Part shown: positions 36,324 to 46,199 of the stretch, one piece after another
Layout: every line of letters starts with the position of its first letter
Position numbering within the stretch: the first letter of the stretch is position 1
Assembly (NCBI RefSeq): GCF_004123805.1
Contig: NZ_RWJX01000010.1
Coordinates: forward strand, 25,792-89,791
From: Cellulomonas endophytica
GTDB taxonomy: Bacteria > Actinomycetota > Actinomycetes > Actinomycetales > Cellulomonadaceae
DNA: 64,000 bases
Reading direction: 5' to 3'
Program-made: the position numbers and the translations under genes
Notes under the pieces: model-generated
Told to the model about the DNA's origin: nothing
Databases searched by the model: none
Seen by the model: the letters and a program-made list of their open reading frames with translations, nothing else

Positions 36324-38339
36324 GTGGGCCCGAGCACCGAGGACACCGGCACCGACCTCGCCCGCCCCGCCCGCCCCGCCCGCCCGGACGGCGGCCGTCG
36401 GGCCCGCCCCCCTCGCGGGTCGCGGGCGACCCCCCGGTCGGTCGGGGTCCTCTCGGTCGCGGTGCTCGCGGCGGCGGTGCTGCCGGCAGGTCCGGCCGCC
36501 GGCGACGACGACCCGGCGGCCGGGTCCCCCACCCCCCGCGCCGTGCGCGTGAACGCCGGCGGCGACGCCTACCGCGACGTCGAGGGGCGGCTCTGGTCCG
36601 CCGACGCCGGCCACGTCGGCGGCCGCCCGACGACGGTCGACGACGTCGGTCCGGTGTCCGGCACGGAGGACGACGCGCTCTACCAGGACCTGCGGGTGGG
36701 CATGGACGCCTACCGGCTCCCGCTCGACGCGGCCGGCACCTGGCGCGTGACGCTCCACCTGCTCGAGAACTTCCACACCGCGCCCGGGGAGCGGGTCTTC
36801 TCCGTGAGCGCGGAGGGCACCCCCGTCGTCGAGCGGCTCGACCTCCACGCCGAGGTGGGGCACGCCACGGCGCACACGGTCGGCGTCGACGTCCGGGTCG
36901 ACGACGGGGTCCTCGACCTGGTCTTCGACGAGCACGTCAACCACGCCACCGTCTCGGCGATCGCCGCGGTCCCGCTCGACGAGGACGGGCCCGCACCGGC
37001 ACCGCCCGCTCCGCCCGCCCCGCCGGCGCCCCCTGCCGTCCCCCGCCCCCCGGCGGCCACGTTCCCCCTGCGCGCGAGCGCGGACGGGGACCACCTCGTG
37101 ACCGCGGCCGGCCGGCCCTTCCTCTACCTCGCCGACACGGCGTGGATGGCGCCCTCGCGCATGGACCAGGGCGAGATCCGCCGCTGGCTCGACGCCCGCG
37201 AGGAGCAGGGCTTCACCGCGGTGCAGGTGTCCCTGCTGCACTTCGTCGGCCAGCAGGACGAGGGCCCCGCCAACGCCTACGGCGACAGGCCGTTCGTCGA
37301 CGGCCTCGACCTGTCGCGGCCCCTCGAGGTCGGCGAGCGCACCCGCGACCCGCGCCGCGACGACTACGACTACTGGGACCACGTCGCCTACCTCGTCGAG
37401 GAGGCCGCCGCCCGGGGGCTGGCCGTCACCGCCGTGCCGTCCTGGTACGGCTACGGCGGCGAGGACTGGCGCGCGCACGTGACGACCCGCAACGCCGGGG
37501 CCTACGGCGCCTTCCTGGGGCGGCGGCTGGGTGGCCACACGAACCTCGTCTGGATGCTGGGCGGCGACAACGCGCCCCGGGGCGACGTCGCGAAGGTCGC
37601 CCCCGGCGGGGACCGGTCGGACAAGGTCGCCGCGACGGACGCCATGGCGCGGGCGCTGCGCGAGCACTCCCCCGTCCGCCACCTCATGACCTACCACGGC
37701 CCCCGGGCGGTGTCCTCGGCCGCGTTCTTCGGGGGGCGCGAGTGGCACACCCTGGTCAACCCCTACTCGGACCAGCTCGTCCACCGCCACGCGGGCGCGG
37801 CCTTCGGCCGGGGCGTGCCCTCCGTCGTCGCCGAGGCCTACTACGACGGCCGGGAGCGCGCCCCGTTCCTCGACCGCACCGAGCTGCGCGCGCAGGCCTG
37901 GTGGGCGGTGCTGTCCGGGGCGGGCTTCGCGTACGGGCACGAGGACGTGTGGGACGTCGACCGCGGCTGGCCGGCCGCGGTCCGCGCGCGCTCGGCGACG
38001 GACGTCGGCCGGATCGCGGGCCTCCTCGCCGAGCACCCCGAGGTCGAGCCCGTGCGGGCGCCCCTCCTCGCCGGGGCCGGGGGCGACGACGCGACGCGCG
38101 CGGTGTCCGGGCGGTCGTCGAGCGGCGCCGTGCTCACCTACGTGCCGTCGCGCCGGTCGCTCACGCTCGACCTGGCGGCCGCCGGCCGCCTCACGTCGGC
38201 CGACCGGGTCCGCCTGGCGTGGGTCGACCCGGCCACGGGGTCGACCCGTCCCCTGGGCGACGAGGACGCCTCCGGCGCCCGCGCCCTCGACGTCCCGGGC
38301 GGCTGGGCCGACGCCCTCCTCGTGGTCGACCGGGCCTGA
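36324..38339 (+). CDS. secreted malectin-DUF4038 glycoside hydrolase
   Basis: A 671-residue exported protein. The GTG start has AGGAGGAG 4 bp upstream. An Arg-rich N-terminus and a hydrophobic stretch with A-A-V-L-P-A-G-P-A-A-G form a signal peptide. Residues about 70-215 are a malectin-like carbohydrate-binding domain (V-R-V-N-A-G-G, Y-x-D). A Pro/Ala linker follows. Residues 245-580 are a TIM-barrel of the DUF4038/apiosidase-like group (GH140-like), with F-L-Y-L-A-D-T-A-W, G-F-T-A-V-Q-V and W-M-L-G-G-D-N. A small C-terminal beta domain ends the protein. It likely cleaves plant or bacterial polysaccharide outside the cell. Confidence 0.85.
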   Translation: MGPSTEDTGTDLARPARPARPDGGRRARPPRGSRATPRSVGVLSVAVLAAAVLPAGPAAGDDDPAAGSPTPRAVRVNAGGDAYRDVEGRLWSADAGHVGGRPTTVDDVGPVSGTEDDALYQDLRVGMDAYRLPLDAAGTWRVTLHLLENFHTAPGERVFSVSAEGTPVVERLDLHAEVGHATAHTVGVDVRVDDGVLDLVFDEHVNHATVSAIAAVPLDEDGPAPAPPAPPAPPAPPAVPRPPAATFPLRASADGDHLVTAAGRPFLYLADTAWMAPSRMDQGEIRRWLDAREEQGFTAVQVSLLHFVGQQDEGPANAYGDRPFVDGLDLSRPLEVGERTRDPRRDDYDYWDHVAYLVEEAAARGLAVTAVPSWYGYGGEDWRAHVTTRNAGAYGAFLGRRLGGHTNLVWMLGGDNAPRGDVAKVAPGGDRSDKVAATDAMARALREHSPVRHLMTYHGPRAVSSAAFFGGREWHTLVNPYSDQLVHRHAGAAFGRGVPSVVAEAYYDGRERAPFLDRTELRAQAWWAVLSGAGFAYGHEDVWDVDRGWPAAVRARSATDVGRIAGLLAEHPEVEPVRAPLLAGAGGDDATRAVSGRSSSGAVLTYVPSRRSLTLDLAAAGRLTSADRVRLAWVDPATGSTRPLGDEDASGARALDVPGGWADALLVVDRA

Positions 38340-38346
38340 GGCACCG

Positions 38347-38376
38347 GGCGGGGCCGCCGGCCTCGGCGGCCCCGCC
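38347..38376. terminator. bidirectional terminator hairpin
   Basis: A perfect 13-bp GC stem (GGCGGGGCCGCCG with its complement) and a 4-nt loop stand between the convergent glycosidase and lipoprotein genes. Confidence 0.8.
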
Positions 38377-38386
38377 GGGCCGTGCC

Positions 38387-39190
38387 TCAGGAGCCGTCAC
38401 GACGGACGAACGTCGTGGCCGCGGCCACCGCGCGCAGCGCCTCGACCTGCTCGGCCGTCGCCGACGGCGGGAGGGACAGGTCGACCGTCAGCCGCCGGCC
38501 CTCGACGTCGAGCACCCACACCAGGTCCGTCGCCCCCGGGACGCGGTCGGACCGGCCGGGCCAGGTGTGGAAGTAGCCGTCGCGGCAGGTCGCGAGGTCG
38601 AGGTCCGCGGGGGTCCCGAGCTCGAGGTACAGGCCGTCGTAGCCCCCGACGGTCACCGCGACCGGGGCCGTCGCCTCCCGCAGGGGCTGGGCGGCGAGGG
38701 CCGCGGCGAGGTCGGCGACGGAGGCCCCGACGTCCTCGGGGTACCCGTCCGCGGCGCAGGGATGGGTGTAGACGGCCCGGACGTCCCAGAACGTCAGCGC
38801 TCTCGGGTCCCCGTCGCCGTCGTCGCGGATCCCGGCCCCGTCGAGGGGGAGGTACCCCGCCGGCACCTCGAGCACGGGGTCGGCGGGGAGCGGGAGCACG
38901 GCGTCGAAGGGACGCACGACGTACCGGCCCGCCCCGAGCGGCACCCCGGACGGCTGGTCCGCCAGCGCCGGCACGGCGTCCTCGCCGGCAGGGGGGGTGG
39001 TGGCGGTCGGCGCCGAGGAGGAGCCGGCGCCCGTGCCGTCGGTGCACCCGGCGGCCGCCGCGCCCACGAGCACGGTCGCGGCGAGGGCGAGGGCCGCGCG
39101 GCGGCGGCGGGCCGGCCGGTGCGCGCCGGCGCCGGAGGGCGGGGGTGTCGCCCTCCGGGGGCTGTCGGGAGACTGCGTCGTGCGGGACAT
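38387..39190 (-). CDS. putative lipoprotein of unknown function
   Basis: A 267-residue protein with a basic start, hydrophobic helix and lipobox A-A-A-G-C at about residues 45-49, so it is likely anchored to the membrane surface. The mature part has four cysteines, including C-A-A-D-G-Y and A-T-C-R-D-G-Y, and a W-P-G-R-S-D-R segment followed by an alpha-beta ending. I do not know the family. It is divergent from the AfsR-like regulator, which often controls neighbouring secreted proteins, and is not part of an obvious operon. Confidence 0.8.
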   Translation of the reverse strand: MSRTTQSPDSPRRATPPPSGAGAHRPARRRRAALALAATVLVGAAAAGCTDGTGAGSSSAPTATTPPAGEDAVPALADQPSGVPLGAGRYVVRPFDAVLPLPADPVLEVPAGYLPLDGAGIRDDGDGDPRALTFWDVRAVYTHPCAADGYPEDVGASVADLAAALAAQPLREATAPVAVTVGGYDGLYLELGTPADLDLATCRDGYFHTWPGRSDRVPGATDLVWVLDVEGRRLTVDLSLPPSATAEQVEALRAVAAATTFVRRDGS

Positions 39191-39405
39191 GGGGTCCTCC
39201 TGACGGTGGTGCCGGGACGCCGGGCGCTGCTCCCCCGGCGGGTGCCACCGACGCTGCCCGGCCGGCCCGACGGGGCGGTGACGGACCGCCGACGGACCGC
39301 CGACGTCCGCCGCCCCGGACCGGGAGCCGGGTCGCCGAAGGTCCGCGGGCCGGTGGCGCAGGGGCCTTGCCGCGGGCCCCGGCAGGGCGGGACGCTGGCC
39401 CTGCC

Positions 39406-42400
39406 ATGGACGCGGGCGGCACGCCGGCTGGGTCGCACGCGGCGCCGGTCGACGCCGCGCCGACGTTCGGCGTGCTCGGGACGCTCGAGGTGCACCTGGG
39501 GGCGCTGCCCGTGCCGGTCGCCGGACGGCAGGAGCGGGCGGTCCTGGCCCTGCTGCTCACCACGCCGGGACGCGTGCTCCCCGTCGCCTCGATCGTCGCG
39601 GGGCTGTGGGGCGAGCACCCGCCGGGGGGCGCGGGGAGCACGGTCACCTCGTACGTGTCCCGCCTCCGCCGGGGGCTCCCCGACGGCGTCGGCGGCACGG
39701 TGGTGACGCGACGGCCCGGGTACGTCCTCACGGTGGACCCGGAGCAGGTCGACGCGAGCCGTTTCCGCGCGCTCGTCGGGCGCGGCCACCGCGAACGGGA
39801 CGCCGGCCGGCCGGACCTGGCCGCCGCGAGCCTGCGGGACGCGCTCGCGCTCTGGCGCGGCGACGCGTACGCCGAGTTCGACGCCCCCTTCGCCGTCGCG
39901 GAGCGCACCGCGCTGGCCGAGCTGCGGCTCGCGACGCTGGAGGACCGGGCCGCGGCGGAGCTGGCCCTCGGCGGCGGGCCGGACCTGGTCGCCGACCTCG
40001 AGACCCTTGTCGCGGAGCACCCCCTGCGCGAGCGCCTCCGGGCGCAGCTCATGACGGCCCTGTACCGGTCCGGGCGCCAGGCGGACGCGCTGCGCGCGTT
40101 CGCGCGGGCGCGGGCGGCCCTCGTCGAGGAGCTCGGGGTGGAGCCGGGCGACGAGCTGCAGCTGCTGCACGCGCGGGTGCTCGCCCACGACCCGGCGCTG
40201 CGGGCCGACGCGGAGCGGCTCCTCGCCGAGCGGATCCGCGTGGCGGCGGAGGCGATCCCGGAGCCGCGCCGGCGTCTGGCGCGCTCCCGGGACGAGGTGG
40301 CGGAGGGCGTCGCGGGGCTCGCGCGCGTGCGGTCGCCGCAGCCGGCGCCGACGCCCCCGGACCAGGGCCGGCGCCCCTGCCCGTTCAAGGGGCTCGCGCC
40401 CTACGACGTCGACGACGCCCCGTACTTCGCGGGACGCGACCGCCTCGTGGCGCGGCTCGTGGCGCGGCTCGTGGGCACCCCGCTGCTCGCCGTCGTCGGG
40501 CCGTCCGGCAGCGGCAAGTCCTCCGTCGTGCGCGCGGGCCTCGTCGCGGCGGTGCGCCGGGGGGTGCTCCCCGGCAGCGAGCGGTGGCGCGTCGTGGTGA
40601 CGACGCCCGCCCGGGACGTCCCGGACGTCGCCCCCGCGCCCGGCGGACGGACGGTCCTCGTCGTCGACGGGCTCGAGGAGATGTTCACGGCCCTCGGCCC
40701 GGAGGCGCAGGTCGCCTACGCCGCGTGGGTGGTCGCGTGCGCGGACCGCGACGGGGTGGCCGTCGTCGTGACCCTGCGGGCCGACCGGTACGCGCACGTG
40801 CTCGCCCACCCGCACCTGGCCGAGCTCGTCGCGGCGAACACCGTGCTGGTGGGGGCCCTCTCGCCCGACGAGCTGCGCGAGGCGGTCGAGGTGCCCGCCG
40901 CGGCGGCCGGCCTGACCCTCGACCCGGGCCTGGCCGACGCCCTCGTCGCCGACGTCGCCGGGGAGCCCGGCGGGCTGCCGCCGATGTCCACGGCGCTCCT
41001 CGCCCTGTGGGAGCGCGGGGACGGCCGCCGGCTGTCCCTCGCGGACTACCGGGGGTCGGGCGGGGTCCGTGCCGCCGTCGCGACGCTCGCCGAGGCCGCC
41101 TACGCACCGCTGCCGCCGGGCTCGAGGGCCCACGCCCGCCGGGTCCTCCTGCGGCTGGTCGACGTCGACGAGGCCGGCGAGCCCGTGCGGCGCCGCGCGC
41201 CCCTGGCCGAGCTCGCCGTCGACGGGGACCCCGACGCGCGGGCCGCGCTCGACGCCCTGGCCGCCGGGCGGCTGCTGACGGTCTCGGCCGCGCACGTCGA
41301 GGTCGCGCACGAGGCCCTGCTGCGGGACTGGCCACGCCTGCGCGCCTGGCTCGACGACAGCGCCGCGGGGCGACGGGTGCGCCGGCACCTCGCGCCCGCC
41401 GCGGCGGCGTGGCAGGCCGCCGGCCGGGACCCCGCCGAGCTGTACCGCGGTCCCCGGCTGGCCGTCGCCCTCGACCTCCTGGCCGAGCACGAGGAGGACC
41501 TGACCACCGCCGAGCGGGACTTCCTGCGGGCCGGCCGCGACCGGGCGGACGCGGACGCCGCCGCCCGTCGCCGGGCGCACCGCAGGCTCCGCGCCCTGGC
41601 CGCCGGGCTGGCCGTCGCGCTCGTGGCCGCGCTCGGCGCCGGCTGGGCCGCCCTCGACCAGCGCGACGCCTCCGCACGCCTCGCCGTCGCCGCGGAGGTG
41701 CGCGCGCTGCGGGCGGCGGCGCTCGGGGAGGACCGGTGGGACCTCGCGCTCCTGCACGCGGCCCAGGCGTACCGGGTCGACGCCTCCCCCGCGTCGTACG
41801 CCGCGCTGCTGCGCACGGTGCACCGCAGCCCGGAGGCGACCGCGCTGTACCGCACGGGCCGCCGCCTGCTCGCGCTCGCCGTGAGCGACGACGGCCGGAC
41901 GCTGGTGGGCCTCGGCAGCGCCGGGACGGTCCACGTGTGGGACCTCGCGTCCGGCACGCGGGCGCCGGCCGTGCGCGGGCTCACCCAGGTCGCGGTGTCC
42001 TCGCTCGACCTCAGCCCCGACGGCCGGTTCGTCGCGGTCGTCGGCATCCCGGTGCCGGCCGCGGTGTACGACTTCCGGGGACAGCTCACCGTCGTCGACC
42101 TCCACGCCCGGCCGGGACCCACCGTGCGCACGTGGCCCGGCCCGGGCCTCACCGGGGCGCGCTTCGCCCCGGACGGCCGGACCGTCGTGACGGCCGGCGC
42201 CGACGGCCGGGCCCGCCGGGTCGACGTGTCGACCGGGAGGGCGGAGGTGGTCGACGGCGTCGCGCTGCCCGTCGGGGACGCCGCGGTCCTCGACGCCTCG
42301 CCGGGCAGGCGGTTCCTGGCCGCGGCCGACCCGACGGCGGCCGGGCGCGTGACGGTGTGGGAGACCGGGACCGGCCGGGTCGTCCTGTCCGCCGACGAGG

Positions 42401-43809
42401 ACGGCGCGACGAGGGTGGCCGTCGACCCGACCGGCACGGCCCTCGTCCTCGCCCGGGCCGGCGGCGGCGTGGAGCACCTCGACCTCGTCACCGGTGCGCG
42501 TCGGGGCGTCCCGTCGGACCCGGGCGCCGGGGTCGAGGACCTCGACTGGGCACCCGACGGCCGCTCCTTCGCCGCCGCCACCCGGCGCGGCACGGTGGTC
42601 CGGTGGGACGCGGCCACCCTCGCCCAGCTCCCGGCGCTGCAGGGTCACACGGGCACGGTGAGCCAGGTGGTCCACGCCGCCGACGGCTCCACCCTCCTGG
42701 CGAGCGGGTACGACGGCGCGGTGCTGGCCTGGGACCTCACCGGCACCCGGGGCGCGGTCCGCACGGCCGCACCCGCCGCGCCGGCCGGGCCGTTCGGACC
42801 CTTCCGCGCGCCCAACGGCGTGGTGGCCGCGGACGGCTCCACGGCGGCGCGGCTGCTGCCCGACGAGGCGCTGGAGCTCCTCGACGTGCGCACCGGGACG
42901 TCGTCCGTCGTCCCCCTCGACCCGGTCGGCGCCCCCGCGCACCTCGTCGTCGACCCCTCCGGCCGGTCCGTCGCGCTGCTCACGGTCCGGTGGCCGGGGT
43001 CCTCGCGGGGCGAGATCCAGGTGGTCGACGTGGCCGGTCGGCGGGTGCTCCCGGCCCGGGTCGCGCTGACGGCCGACTACGTCACCGCCGCGCCGGCCTT
43101 CTCGGGCGACGGCCGCTCCCTCGTCACCGCCGACCTGCGGACCGTCCTCGTCTGGGACGTGCGCACCGGTGGGCCCGTGGCGGGCAGCCCGGGGTATCGG
43201 ACGCGCGCGGACGCCGTGTCCGTGGCGTCCGACGCCACCGCGCGGCTCGTCGCCGTCGGGGTGGCCGGCGGGCACGTCGAGGTCGGCGACCTGCGGACGG
43301 GTACCCGGGTGCGGGACCTCGTGCCTCCCGGCGGTGACGACCGTGCGGTGCTGCCGCTCGCCTTCTCCCCCGACGGGCGGTGGCTGGCGGGGGGCTCGGA
43401 GAGCGGACGGGTCGTCCTCTGGGACACCGGTACGTGGGAGGTGCGGTGGACCTGGGACGCCGTCCCCGGGGGCGCGGTGGACGCGCTGGCCTTCACCTCG
43501 GACGCGGGCGCCGTGGTGGCGGGCGGCGCGGGGACCGTCGCGCTCCGCCCGGTCGACCCCGACGGCGGGCCCGGGGTGGGCCTGGGCCTCGGCGCGCCCG
43601 TGCCCGGCGCCGCCGTCGCCGTGGCGTCCCTCGACGACGGCCGCAGCCTCGTCACGCTGACGCAGGACCGGGGCGTCCTGGTCTGGCCGGTGGCCCCGGA
43701 GGACCTCGTGGCGCAGGCCTGCGCCGTCGTGGGGCGCGAGCTGACCGGCCAGGAGTGGCACGTCGTCGCGCCCGGCCTGCCGCCCGCCCCGGCGTGCGGC
43801 GGCGGGTGA
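39406..43809 (+). CDS. AfsR-like SARP regulator with STAND NTPase and WD40 repeats
   Basis: A 1467-residue transcription activator. Residues 18-100 are an OmpR-type winged helix (T-S-Y-V-S-R-L-R-R-G), 108-258 the bacterial transcriptional activator domain (V-D-A-S-R-F, A-L-A-L-W-R-G), and from 324 the nSTAND1 NTPase region with C-P-F-K-G-L-A-P-Y and P-loop G-P-S-G-S-G-K-S at about 365-372. A membrane-like helix lies near residues 730-750. About 12 WD40-type repeats fill residues 820-1440 (D-G-R and V-W-D-L/W-D-V endings). It is like other large sensor-regulators of antibiotic or secretion control. No pathway cluster is next to it. Confidence 0.92.
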   Translation: MDAGGTPAGSHAAPVDAAPTFGVLGTLEVHLGALPVPVAGRQERAVLALLLTTPGRVLPVASIVAGLWGEHPPGGAGSTVTSYVSRLRRGLPDGVGGTVVTRRPGYVLTVDPEQVDASRFRALVGRGHRERDAGRPDLAAASLRDALALWRGDAYAEFDAPFAVAERTALAELRLATLEDRAAAELALGGGPDLVADLETLVAEHPLRERLRAQLMTALYRSGRQADALRAFARARAALVEELGVEPGDELQLLHARVLAHDPALRADAERLLAERIRVAAEAIPEPRRRLARSRDEVAEGVAGLARVRSPQPAPTPPDQGRRPCPFKGLAPYDVDDAPYFAGRDRLVARLVARLVGTPLLAVVGPSGSGKSSVVRAGLVAAVRRGVLPGSERWRVVVTTPARDVPDVAPAPGGRTVLVVDGLEEMFTALGPEAQVAYAAWVVACADRDGVAVVVTLRADRYAHVLAHPHLAELVAANTVLVGALSPDELREAVEVPAAAAGLTLDPGLADALVADVAGEPGGLPPMSTALLALWERGDGRRLSLADYRGSGGVRAAVATLAEAAYAPLPPGSRAHARRVLLRLVDVDEAGEPVRRRAPLAELAVDGDPDARAALDALAAGRLLTVSAAHVEVAHEALLRDWPRLRAWLDDSAAGRRVRRHLAPAAAAWQAAGRDPAELYRGPRLAVALDLLAEHEEDLTTAERDFLRAGRDRADADAAARRRAHRRLRALAAGLAVALVAALGAGWAALDQRDASARLAVAAEVRALRAAALGEDRWDLALLHAAQAYRVDASPASYAALLRTVHRSPEATALYRTGRRLLALAVSDDGRTLVGLGSAGTVHVWDLASGTRAPAVRGLTQVAVSSLDLSPDGRFVAVVGIPVPAAVYDFRGQLTVVDLHARPGPTVRTWPGPGLTGARFAPDGRTVVTAGADGRARRVDVSTGRAEVVDGVALPVGDAAVLDASPGRRFLAAADPTAAGRVTVWETGTGRVVLSADEDGATRVAVDPTGTALVLARAGGGVEHLDLVTGARRGVPSDPGAGVEDLDWAPDGRSFAAATRRGTVVRWDAATLAQLPALQGHTGTVSQVVHAADGSTLLASGYDGAVLAWDLTGTRGAVRTAAPAAPAGPFGPFRAPNGVVAADGSTAARLLPDEALELLDVRTGTSSVVPLDPVGAPAHLVVDPSGRSVALLTVRWPGSSRGEIQVVDVAGRRVLPARVALTADYVTAAPAFSGDGRSLVTADLRTVLVWDVRTGGPVAGSPGYRTRADAVSVASDATARLVAVGVAGGHVEVGDLRTGTRVRDLVPPGGDDRAVLPLAFSPDGRWLAGGSESGRVVLWDTGTWEVRWTWDAVPGGAVDALAFTSDAGAVVAGGAGTVALRPVDPDGGPGVGLGLGAPVPGAAVAVASLDDGRSLVTLTQDRGVLVWPVAPEDLVAQACAVVGRELTGQEWHVVAPGLPPAPACGGG

Positions 43810-43822
43810 GGCGCGCCGGCCC

Positions 43823-45058
43823 TCAGTCGCCGGTGCGGGGCAGGGCGAACGGGCCCAGGGAGAGCCGGTCGGCCTCCAGCGCCAGGGCCATGCCGCCCGG
43901 GAGCCCGTCGGCCCGGACGAAGGTGTCCGCGGTCAGCCGGTGGTGGAGCAGCGGTTCCCCCTCGCCGAAGGCGGCGGCGTGCAGGAGGAAGGTGTCCGGG
44001 TCCTGCGCCTGCACGCGCAGCGGCCCGAACTGCCCCGCGAGCGCCTCGGTCGGGTGGCCGGGGCCCGGCAACGACGGCGGCGGCAGGGGCGGCACGCCCA
44101 GCAGCCCGAGGAGGTCGGGCAGCAGCTCGTCGAAGAGCGCGCTCCCGCCGGGCGGGCCGAGCAGCGGGCCGGCCGCGTTGGTGAGCAGGACGAGCGCGGC
44201 GTCCTGCCCCGGGAAGCACCGCAGGTAGGAGCGGTGCCCGCCGGTGTAGCCGGCCCAGCCGAACGCGTGGTGCCCGCCCCGGTCCCAGACCGCCCAGCCG
44301 AGTCCCCAGCCGTCGGCCACCGTGGCGCCCGGCATGTCCGCGTGGCGCCGCTGCATCTGCGCGACGTCGTCGGGGTGGACGACCCCCTCCCCGCCCCGCA
44401 GGTGCCGGCGGGCGTGGTCGAGCAGCTCGTCCGCGGTGGCCCACCAGCGCGACCCCGCCGCCGAGGCCGCCGGGCCGGCGTCGGAGACCGCCGGGCGCAG
44501 GTCCCCCGCCGCGGACACGGCGTGCCCGTCCGCCGCGCCCTCCGGCCGCCCGAACCGCTGCCCGGGCACCCTCGCGGCCACCTCCTCGAAGGAGTGACCG
44601 GTGCGGCGCTGCAGGAGCAGGTCCAGCACCGACCAGCCCGCGTTGGAGTAGGCGAAGCGCCCGGGCGCGTGCAGGCGCGGCATCCGCAGCACGCGGGCGA
44701 CGAACGGCTCCAGCGGCTCGTCGAGCCCCGGGAGCGCCTCCGGCAGCCCGGACGTCTGGGACAGGAGCGCCCGTGGGCTGTCGGGCCCCAGGCCGTCCGC
44801 CTGCTCGCCGCAGGCCCGGTCGAGGTCGAGGTCGCCGCGCCGGGCCGCGCCGAGGACCACGGCCGCGGCGAGGGACTTCGCGAGGGACCCGGCGTGGAAG
44901 GCGGTGGCGGGCGTGACCGGCGCGCCGGCCCCGTCCCTCACGGTCCCGGCGCACAGGACCACGCGGTCGTCGCCCCGGAGCAGCCCGAGCTGGGCGCCGG
45001 GCACGCGGCGGCGGGCGCACCCCTCCACGAGCAGGTCCCGCGCCCTCTCCGCGTCCAT
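43823..45058 (-). CDS. serine beta-lactamase-family hydrolase, cytoplasmic
   Basis: A 411-residue beta-lactamase/esterase-like protein. S58-L-A-K61 supplies the nucleophile and base, Y137-S-N139 the second motif, and an H-x-F-G-W-A-G-Y-T-G-G segment the third region. There is no signal peptide, unlike the 31271-32464 gene, so it is probably an intracellular esterase or amidase. A C-terminal extension of about 80 residues resembles the DUF-like tail of EstB-type proteins. It follows the monooxygenase by 9 bp and is likely co-transcribed. Confidence 0.9.
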   Translation of the reverse strand: MDAERARDLLVEGCARRRVPGAQLGLLRGDDRVVLCAGTVRDGAGAPVTPATAFHAGSLAKSLAAAVVLGAARRGDLDLDRACGEQADGLGPDSPRALLSQTSGLPEALPGLDEPLEPFVARVLRMPRLHAPGRFAYSNAGWSVLDLLLQRRTGHSFEEVAARVPGQRFGRPEGAADGHAVSAAGDLRPAVSDAGPAASAAGSRWWATADELLDHARRHLRGGEGVVHPDDVAQMQRRHADMPGATVADGWGLGWAVWDRGGHHAFGWAGYTGGHRSYLRCFPGQDAALVLLTNAAGPLLGPPGGSALFDELLPDLLGLLGVPPLPPPSLPGPGHPTEALAGQFGPLRVQAQDPDTFLLHAAAFGEGEPLLHHRLTADTFVRADGLPGGMALALEADRLSLGPFALPRTGD

Positions 45059-45067
45059 CCCGCGACG

Positions 45068-46162
45068 CTAGCCCTCGGGGTGCGGCGCGACCAGGGCCCG
45101 CAGGTGCCGCACGACCCCCAGGGCCGCGGTCCGGCCGGCCCGGTTCGCACCGATCGTGCTGGCGGAGGGCCCGTAGCCGACGAGCTGGACGCGCGGGTCC
45201 CGCACCGCCGTGGTGCCGTCGAGGGCGATGCCGCCCTCGGCCGAGCGCAGGTGCAGCGGGCCCAGGTGGCCGACGTCCGGGCGGAACCCCGTCGCCCACA
45301 GGACCACGTCGGCCCGCAGCACGGAGCCGTCGGCGCGGACCACGCCCTCGGGCACGAGGCGCACGAACACCGGCTCACGCCGGTAGACGCCGCGCGCCGC
45401 GGCCGCCGCCTCCTGGGGGCGCAGCGCCAGCCCCGTCACCGCGACGACGCTCTGCGGCGGCAGCCCCTGCCGCACACGCCGCTCGACGAGCGCCACGGCC
45501 GCACGTCCCTCGTCGGGCGTGAACGGGGTGGTGCGCCAGACGGGCCGCCGACGCGTCATCCACGTCGTGGTGGCGACCTCGCTGACCTCCGCGAGCAGCT
45601 GCACCGCCGAGGCGCCGCCCCCGACGACCACGACGTGCCGGCCCGCCAGCTCCGCCGCGCCGCGGTAGTCCCGCGTGTGCAGCTGGCGGCCCGCGAACGT
45701 CCCCGCGCCGGGGTAGTGCGGGACGAAGGGCCGCTCCCAGGTGCCGGTCGCGTTCACGAGGGTCCGGGTGAGCCAGCGGCGACCGCCCGCGCGCACCTCC
45801 AGCACGCCAGGCCCCTCGTCGGCATCCGTCCCGGTCGCGTCCGCCACGGCCGTCACCCGGACCGGCCGCAGCACGGGCAGGCCGCCCGACCCCTCGTAGC
45901 GGGCGAAGTAGTCGGGCACGACGCGGCGCGCCGGCCGGTCCGACGGCACGGGCGGCTCCGCGCCCGGCAGCGCCGCCACGCCGTGCACGTCCGTCATGGT
46001 CAACGAGGGCCACCGGTGCTGCCAGGCGCCGCCGGGCGCGGCGTTGGCGTCGAGCACGAGCACGTCCTCCCAGGGCCGCAGCCCGAGGCGGAGGAGGTGG
46101 TGCGCCGCGGACAGCCCGGCCTGACCGGCACCGACGACGACGGACTGCAGGACGGGCTCCAC
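45068..46162 (-). CDS. flavin-containing monooxygenase (Trk/CzcO-like)
   Basis: A 364-residue FAD/NADPH oxidoreductase. The FAD motif V-V-G-A-G-Q-A-G-L-S-A-A is at residues 9-20, G-G-A-W-Q-H-R-W near 45, the NADPH motif V-V-G-G-G-A-S-A-V near 180 and the A-T-G-F-R-P-D signature near 312. The start is GTG at M-E-P-V-L. It fits the group annotated as CzcO or baeyer-villiger-like, which oxidises sulfur, nitrogen or carbonyl carbon. The neighbouring hydrolase suggests a short catabolic or detoxification unit. Confidence 0.9.
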   Translation of the reverse strand: MEPVLQSVVVGAGQAGLSAAHHLLRLGLRPWEDVLVLDANAAPGGAWQHRWPSLTMTDVHGVAALPGAEPPVPSDRPARRVVPDYFARYEGSGGLPVLRPVRVTAVADATGTDADEGPGVLEVRAGGRRWLTRTLVNATGTWERPFVPHYPGAGTFAGRQLHTRDYRGAAELAGRHVVVVGGGASAVQLLAEVSEVATTTWMTRRRPVWRTTPFTPDEGRAAVALVERRVRQGLPPQSVVAVTGLALRPQEAAAAARGVYRREPVFVRLVPEGVVRADGSVLRADVVLWATGFRPDVGHLGPLHLRSAEGGIALDGTTAVRDPRVQLVGYGPSASTIGANRAGRTAALGVVRHLRALVAPHPEG

Positions 46163-46199
46163 GACGCCGGAACGCCGCCACGGCCGGCGATCTTCCGCG

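Noticed and set aside
38794..43761. Open frame of 1655 codons on the minus strand
   Set aside because: Shadow of the AfsR-like regulator; composition is low complexity and the real protein has recognised domains on the other strand.
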